From NCBI GenBank assembly GCA_028532985.1, contig JANCIK010000003.1, positions 4,164,001-4,228,000 on the forward strand: 64,000 nt of DNA, in the 5' to 3' direction. Made by a program: the position numbers and the translations under genes. Source of the stretch: Stropharia rugosoannulata. Its lineage: Eukaryota; Basidiomycota; Agaricomycetes; Agaricales; Strophariaceae. The notes under the pieces are model-generated. The model did no database searches. It was given only the letters and a program-made list of their open reading frames with translations, and was not told the DNA's origin. Shown one piece after another: positions 58,204 through 64,000 of this stretch (its first letter is position 1; each line of letters opens with the position of its first letter).

Positions 58204-58467
58204 ATGAACTGTCATTACACAGCACTCGAGTATGTATGCTGATCTCTTGATTTTTGATATATTATTCGTGGATTCGTTTGCGACAATTCGCTGTAGGTGT
58301 GTCCACACCGTTCTACTCAGTGGAGTTTATCAAGGGTGTTTCACCAGTTTATGAGTATTGATAAACCCCAACCACCCCACGGATTCACGCGCTGCGCTGT
58401 CCTACAAGGCACTGGGCCCTTTTTCAATCCCTCCAGCGCAAGCGACAGCCGTCCAAGCGGGCCTACA

Positions 58468-58612
58468 GAAAAGTCCGTGTACGTCCGTGCGCGTCCGTGC
58501 AGTGTTGCACGGACTCTGCACGGATTTAGCTTCATTTGCACGGACTCTGCACGGACTTTGCATCAATTGCACGGATGCACACGGACTGCACGGACAAACA
58601 CGGATGGCATGA
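58468..58612. repeat. GCACGGA motif array, cluster 1
   Basis: Three TCCGTG units are followed by about eight CACGGA units facing the other way. The centre of symmetry is near 58503. Spacing between units is irregular. Confidence 0.7.
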
Positions 58613-59130
58613 AAACAACAAAGTTTGTTTAGAAGCAGAGGAACTGGATAAATACTGTTGTTTACTAGTGTCAATAGTCTTACTTCTTTTCTCTGTATGT
58701 GGGACACAAGGTTCAGTGAAGCAATCAACGCTATATATGCTTAATCCCGCATGTTTCAGAATTGGGGAGTCAACAATTCAACCAGTATTAATTATATATA
58801 GTATCATCTCGGACCATCAATATAACGGAGATGTTAGTAAATCGACTTGAAATCAACCAAGTGTATGAATTCCCTACTTAGTACGAGTGCGGGTAACATA
58901 TAATTTATAAATGTATCGGCACAAGCTGCAACAGGCGTGCCGTGACCCGGCATGTATAAATGACAACGGCGTTGACTCGGCATTGTTTTTTCCACGGAAT
59001 GCCAGCACGGCTAGTTACTGCCGGGTCAGTGTAAGGCTAGAACTTGAACGCTACATTTGGATGTACTTCCACCCAATGGAATTAGCAATGACATGTATGA
59101 TTTAAACAAAGCCCTGGGTCACTCTCAGGC
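58613..59130. other. no gene recognised
   Basis: AT-rich spacer between motif clusters 1 and 2, with no supported gene. Confidence 0.4.
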
Positions 59131-59345
59131 CCCGGCACGGACATGCACAGACTTTGCACAGACGCGCACGGACATCGCACGGACGTACACTGACGCTGCA
59201 CGGATGCGCACGGACGCCTCACGGATGCGCACGGACGCTGCACGGACATGCACGGACATGCACGGACGCTGCACGGATGCTGCACGGATGCACACGGATG
59301 TTGCACGGATGTCGCACGGACGCACATAAACCTGCACGGATATTG
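59131..59345 (+). repeat. GCACGGA motif array, cluster 2
   Basis: At least fifteen CACGGA units occur in about 210 bases, all in one direction, mostly 10-12 bases apart and mixed with one-base variants such as CACAGA and CACTGA. The long open frames through it follow from the repeat lacking stops and are not evidence of a gene. Confidence 0.75.
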
Positions 59346-60004
59346 TACAGACACACACACACTATGAGGTTCTGAAACAGAGTACAAAATGTTTAATAAA
59401 TGAATACATGCTCTTAAGTCTTCAATTAACTTAAGGAGGGCAGTCGTATTTTAAGAAAATAGCCACATAGTCATTTATTGCAATGATAGTTTTGATTATG
59501 TACCGGATAACAAGTAGATATTTTATCTAGTATTTCACTAACGAGTTTAGGATGGCAGAATTGTATGCCTGAAGTGAAAGGTAATTGCAGTTATTGAGAG
59601 CTCAGAGCTACTACAAAATCTTCGAGACACTTAGCTATCACTACGAGTACTGGAGCTTGGAGACTGGAAACGGTCCATCCAATGTCACACTAAAACATTG
59701 AGATTACTGTGACAAAGAGGTAAGTACCTTACCTGGACATTGTAATCTGCCATATCATTCATTTCCACTATAGCCGCGCCCGTATTATTACACTTCGCGT
59801 ACTCTTCGAGCATCAGTGGAAGTAAAATTGCAGCCTAAATTACACTCAAATAGATACACGACATATGTTGGTATAGGAAACTACCAAATACCTAGTCGTG
59901 GAGTATACTTGCAAGCAAGGCCATTGCAATAATTTGTTGAAGTAGTAGATACATATATCTGTTCTTATATTTTTATTAATTCTAGCTGCACATATGAATT
60001 CTTG
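59346..60004. other. no gene recognised
   Basis: AT-rich spacer between motif clusters 2 and 3, with no supported gene. Confidence 0.4.
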
Positions 60005-60165
60005 TCTTGCACGGACGCATCGCGGATGTGTGCACGGACTTGCGACTAACTTACACGGACTTACAGCTAATTTGCACGGACTTTGCACGGACCTACACCT
60101 GTTTGCACGGACCTTGCACGGATGCACGGACGTGCCACGGACGTTGCCACGGACTTTTCTTGGTG
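60005..60165 (+). repeat. GCACGGA motif array, cluster 3
   Basis: About ten CACGGA units run in the same direction as cluster 2. The array stops just before the dispersed repeat copy R10. Confidence 0.7.
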
Positions 60166-60179
60166 CCCCGTCCAAGCGA

Positions 60180-61330
60180 CGCGCGGGTTCTTGCGATCAG
60201 CTTTGATTGAGTGATAGGCGGTGCATTAATGATTAACGGGGGTCCTGAATGGGTTACAAGAGCGCTTCGGGAGCAGCGTGAACGCGGCGACTGGCCTGGG
60301 CTGTGCATGGTGGAGGGGGCAGAGTGAATGGATGGTTGGATGGCTCGACGACGGTGGGGACTGGGTGTCATTGACGACTTAACAGACAGGGGCGTTTATG
60401 GACCGAGGCCTGAGGGAGTGGAGTGGCAGGATAGGGCTGTTGGAGAAGATAGGTGGTGCGGATGACAGATGCGAGTACGAACTTCCCCACTCGACCTTGC
60501 GCAGTGGAGATGGGTGCGTGCACCGCATGGCATGGCGACTCCGTTGATACGCTGAAGCTCTCTATGAGCGCGTACAGGTGCGAGGTGGTTTCACACGGCT
60601 TCTAACCAACCCAAAACAACACAAACAAGACGAAATATCGTGAGAACGAGGGAGTGTAAGCTGCAGCGTCAGCTTCGAACCACTCCTGGACGAGGTATAC
60701 GACGAGAACGAGAACTGAGACGAAAACTAGGGCGCTAAGACGAGGGGAAACGAAATCTTCTTTTTTCTACATAAAGTGCATGCTTTATATATGTAAAATC
60801 AAAGCATAGCCTACGGAATAAGTGTAATCCTAGAATGTAGGTGCTGAGTAAGTAAAGGAGCAAGGAAAGACCTAGAATTAATGAGTAATGTAATGAAAAA
60901 TGCTCGAAATGCAGGCGGGATATAGTTGTTCCGAGTGCGATGCAAGTCGGATTGTGGCATGGTGGCTGTGCGACGTGGGAACACGGACTTGTGCGTGACG
61001 GATTCCGTGGCCGTAGATGGGCGCGGCTCATCACCGTACAGAGGGGTTTAGATGCATTCGCACTCACAGATGGCACAATCGTATACCTACCCAAAGACTG
61101 CAGACCTGTTATGATGACAAGAACGGAGAGAACAGAACGAACTCAGACCGGGCAGGTCCTCATTTTGAGGTTTCTAACCCCGCGGCCCCAGAAGTCAAGA
61201 CGTTGCATCCCATCCCGTAGGCAAAGTCCTTGTGTATACCGGAACCCAGCAGCTCTCGGCGCGCATCTCTTGCACAGCTGCACGGTTACAGTTCATGTAC
61301 CCACTCATTGTTCAATATCAATATTCATCG
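60180..61330 (+). repeat. dispersed modular repeat, copy R10
   Basis: It carries module c (60290-60480) and module d (61080-61310), the latter with GGAACCCAGCAG and TTGCACAGCTGCAC. About 600 unmatched bases lie between them. Confidence 0.6.
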
Positions 61331-61369
61331 CGTCCTCCTGACTGAGCGCGTGTAATTCAAAAAAGGTCA

Positions 61370-61800
61370 ACAGTAATGGACGAGCAGGTATCGCGCAGAG
61401 CCCGTCAGGAATCAAGCGCAAGTAGCAATGGAACGACGTTTTGCTGGTGGCCGTACGTTACTTGTCGCTTTGCTGCCTTGTCATAATCATCTGTTTTCCT
61501 CCATCTCTGCCTGCAGAGAGAAATCACGAGCACACCAGGGCAGGAGGCACGTCTATACTCAGCCTCGGGTACCTGCGTGTGGTGAGCAGCCGCTCATACA
61601 TGCCTGCCCTTTCCGCACAGAGAGTAACACATATATATATCTAGACACATGGTACACCATCCATCCGTTGAAGCCCGTTTTGAAGGGGAGGTCGGGAAGA
61701 CGGAACACAGGTCCGGGTGGGCAGAAGGCCGGGGAGGTCCTCATTCGGTATGCAGCGGGCAGTCGACAGTTCTTACATAATTATCTCCGTGAACACCCCT
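61370..61800 (+). repeat. dispersed modular repeat, copy R11
   Basis: Module e (61380-61490) and module g (61515-61750, with CCGTTTTGAAGGGGAGGTCG) continue from R10, so the two may be one copy of c-d-e-g. Confidence 0.6.
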
Positions 61801-62785
61801 CGACGTGCAACATATCCCTGCACGCAGCGGGCGTCTCCTCCTTTCCTTTTGCCATCGTGAGTCTTTTTTTCATTTTACCTCTTTTAACAGGATGCTCGCC
61901 TACACCCTCCGCTCCGCGTGCATCTTCAGAGTTCCACGCCCACACGAGAAGACACCTGACGTACGTGAGGGCTGATTGACGAAGGGACGAGATGAGCAAG
62001 GGGGAGTGTTGGGTCGATTAGCGCAGATAGACCGCAATTGAGGGTCCAGTGCGGTGTCGAGCGTCTGTGCGTTATCTCTAGACCGCACAGCGCAGAGCAA
62101 GTCGTCTTCATGCGTGCACTCTCGCTCCGCCAACAAAAGATACTTCGCTCAATACCTGCCAAACTAATGAACGGCCTTGACATGTACCTATTCTCATTGA
62201 GGCTCAGTGATCCAGCTTATAACGGCACGTAGTTTCTTTGTCTCTGTAAGATCAGAGCATGGCGCGTTCTGGTAAGGAAGATCTGATGTGATGTTGATGT
62301 TGATGGTCCATTTTGCCGGATAGTGGGGATGGGCTCGTTGCGCTGTCGACGGGTCAGAGGCTTCATAATATACTTGGAATCAGTCCTTGCCTTGCAGATT
62401 TATGTTACGCAGAAAACGCAGAGGGCCGTACCGTAAGATAATCTTCTGGGCTCTACGTCGGAACAACGTATAATACCCATACTTCGAAAACAGTTAAGGT
62501 GGCCGATGAATCTCCAGGGACGCTAAGCGCGCCGAGTGTTTTAAGCTTTCACCTGTATGGTGCACAAAATCCTTTCCTGTCTATTGCTGCACTTATAGCT
62601 ACATAGATTGAAACCATGTTGACACGTGTGATAAAAACAAGATATCAGTACATCCTGTCTACGTAAAACAGATGGACAGTACATCAAATCTATTTGTTGA
62701 ATAATAGTTACGGCTCAACACAGCCACTTTTACCGTATAAATTCAAGCAATGAGAAGCTTATGATTTGATCTTATCTTACCACAC
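61801..62785. other. no gene recognised
   Basis: Intergenic sequence upstream of the last seven-helix gene. I see nothing supported in it. Confidence 0.4.
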
Positions 62786-63900
62786 ATGTCAGAAGGCATT
62801 CCTACAGTACTGACGTTTGAACAGAGCTCCCTATTAGCACCTCTGATATCTTTGAATACACTACTGACGGGTCAGATAAGATATTTTCTTAATTAATAAA
62901 CTTAACTAATATCTCTACACCTTACTCAGGTATAAACACATTTATTTTTATAGGAACCATATACATCTACAGTGAGTTAGCAATCACGGACACACATTTA
63001 TTAATCTTGACATGGATATGCAGCAAAACTCGGGATGAAGAGTAACTTTGTTATCTGTATCATAACTGCGCTGTACATATTAAACACCGCTCAGGCGGTG
63101 ATGGCGTGGTACATTGGTATAACAAATCTTTCACTATTTGTAGACGTAATCAACCCCTATCCATTCTATGCCTTCATAATCAATAATGTTATACTGTTAC
63201 TCACCGCTTTACTCGCTGATTCCTTGCTTGTACGTAGTCTGTTCTTTTCCTTAAGATATCGTGAAATTTCTCATTTTTTCAAGCTATGGAGATGCTATCA
63301 CATATGGGGGAGGTCAATACGAGTAATCATACTGCCGCTACTCACATGCATTGCATATGTAAGTGAGGAGTATTGGAACTGAAATTTCACAGTGTTAATC
63401 TTACCATAGGTACTCGTCTATAGCCTTTCTGTGCCAATGAATATCCTTGATTATGGGAATGTCGACGCAGGCATACAAACGTGGCTTGGAGCCTCGATTT
63501 ACATGATGAGCTTTACGACCGTCTCAACAACAGGTCTAATAATCTATCGCATTATGTCTGTATCAAAGGATAGTCCGCCACTTTCAAGAAAAAAACACAT
63601 CAGCCATATCATAGACCTTCTCTTACAATCTGCTGCACCATATGCGCTCACAGGCTTTGTTTTCGCATCAGCCTTGGTGTCGCCAAAAGCTTCGAAAGAA
63701 TTTTGCAGTGTTCTTAATGTTCTTTTCTACTTTTCCGCGGTAGGTACTTTCTTGGTGAATGTGGAGAACTTCTACTGATAAATATACTTACTAAGAGCGC
63801 TGCACCGACAGTCATGGTAGCAAGAATATCACTGGCAACGCACGCGAGTAGGTACAACCGCCCTACCACTATATACGTCGTACACCATGACAGTGCGTAG
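62786..63900 (+). CDS. seven-helix membrane protein, paralog E
   Basis: Exons are 62786..62870, 62930..62971, 63024..63229, 63284..63358, 63410..63739 and 63796..63900, giving 280 residues. Exons 1, 2 and 4 keep the family lengths 85, 42 and 75. The intron that splits exons 3 and 4 in the other paralogs is missing here, and the first three coding parts still sum to the same 333 bases as in paralog B. Marks are SLNTLLTG, FVICIITALYILNT, LLTALLADSLL followed by LWRCYHIWGRS, TTGLIIYRIMSV, and SAAPTVMVARISLATH. Seven hydrophobic segments are visible. The gene ends 100 bases before the window edge. What lies downstream is not visible. Confidence 0.8.
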
Positions 63901-64000
63901 TACCAGTCGTGGTACTTTGTGAGCCTTGTAGTGTAGCATCGCCAAATTGTAACTGTCATGTACGTGATTGTGTGCTGTGGTCCTCCCATCTACGGTGTAA

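Larger units (their letters stand above)
55845..58385. repeat. segmental duplication, right copy
   Basis: This is the counterpart of 39120-40855, carrying seven-helix paralog D. The matching text is interrupted by about 790 bases at 57410-58203 that the left copy lacks. Confidence 0.8.

Noticed and set aside
58468..60165. CRISPR array or a protein made of Thr-Asp/Ala-Arg repeats
   Set aside because: The units are short, degenerate and irregularly spaced in a eukaryotic context. The open frames arise because the motif lacks stops in all frames.

Overview
The window looks like nuclear DNA of an Agaricomycete (mushroom-forming) basidiomycete; I cannot name the species. The genes are split by many introns of about 45-65 bases with GT..AG ends. 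The recognisable families are typical of this class: unspecific peroxygenases, BTB/POZ proteins, DUF6533-type membrane proteins, seven-helix membrane proteins and jelly-roll-like single-pass membrane proteins. All starts and exons were placed by eye from splice signals and by comparing paralogs inside the window.

Layout. 0.9-7.3 kb: two tandem secreted heme-thiolate peroxygenase genes with identical exon lengths and related promoters. 8.2-8.7 kb: a small secreted protein. 11.7-17.3 kb: a seven-helix gene, two relics of PPxY membrane-protein genes and one intact PPxY gene. 19.0-21.2 kb: a small lysine-rich protein and a BTB/POZ protein. 23.9-24.6 kb: an intronless, bacterial-type AA10 lytic polysaccharide monooxygenase. 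27.6-32.1 kb: a DUF6533 gene and a seven-helix gene. 35.3-36.3 kb: a GC-rich terminal-inverted-repeat element. 36.5-40.5 kb: a PPxY gene and a seven-helix gene. 43.5-44.7 kb: the second DUF6533 copy. 47.4-48.9 kb: a third PPxY gene. 49.2-55.3 kb: a complete Ty1/copia retrotransposon with matching 251-base LTRs and a 5-base target duplication. 56.1-57.2 kb: a seven-helix gene made by segmental duplication. 58.4-60.2 kb: three clusters of a short GCACGGA motif. 62.8-63.9 kb: a fifth seven-helix gene.

Much of the intergenic space is a modular dispersed repeat. At least eleven partial copies are present, and all of those I recognised lie in the same orientation.

Functionally, the peroxygenases and the AA10 enzyme are secreted oxidative enzymes suited to aromatic compounds and chitin or cellulose. 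The other main theme is membrane-protein families that multiply locally. Five seven-helix paralogs, three PPxY single-pass paralogs and two DUF6533 paralogs lie within 52 kb. In two places a seven-helix gene sits directly upstream of a PPxY gene on the same strand. A receptor plus ubiquitin-ligase-adaptor module is my hypothesis, not an established system.
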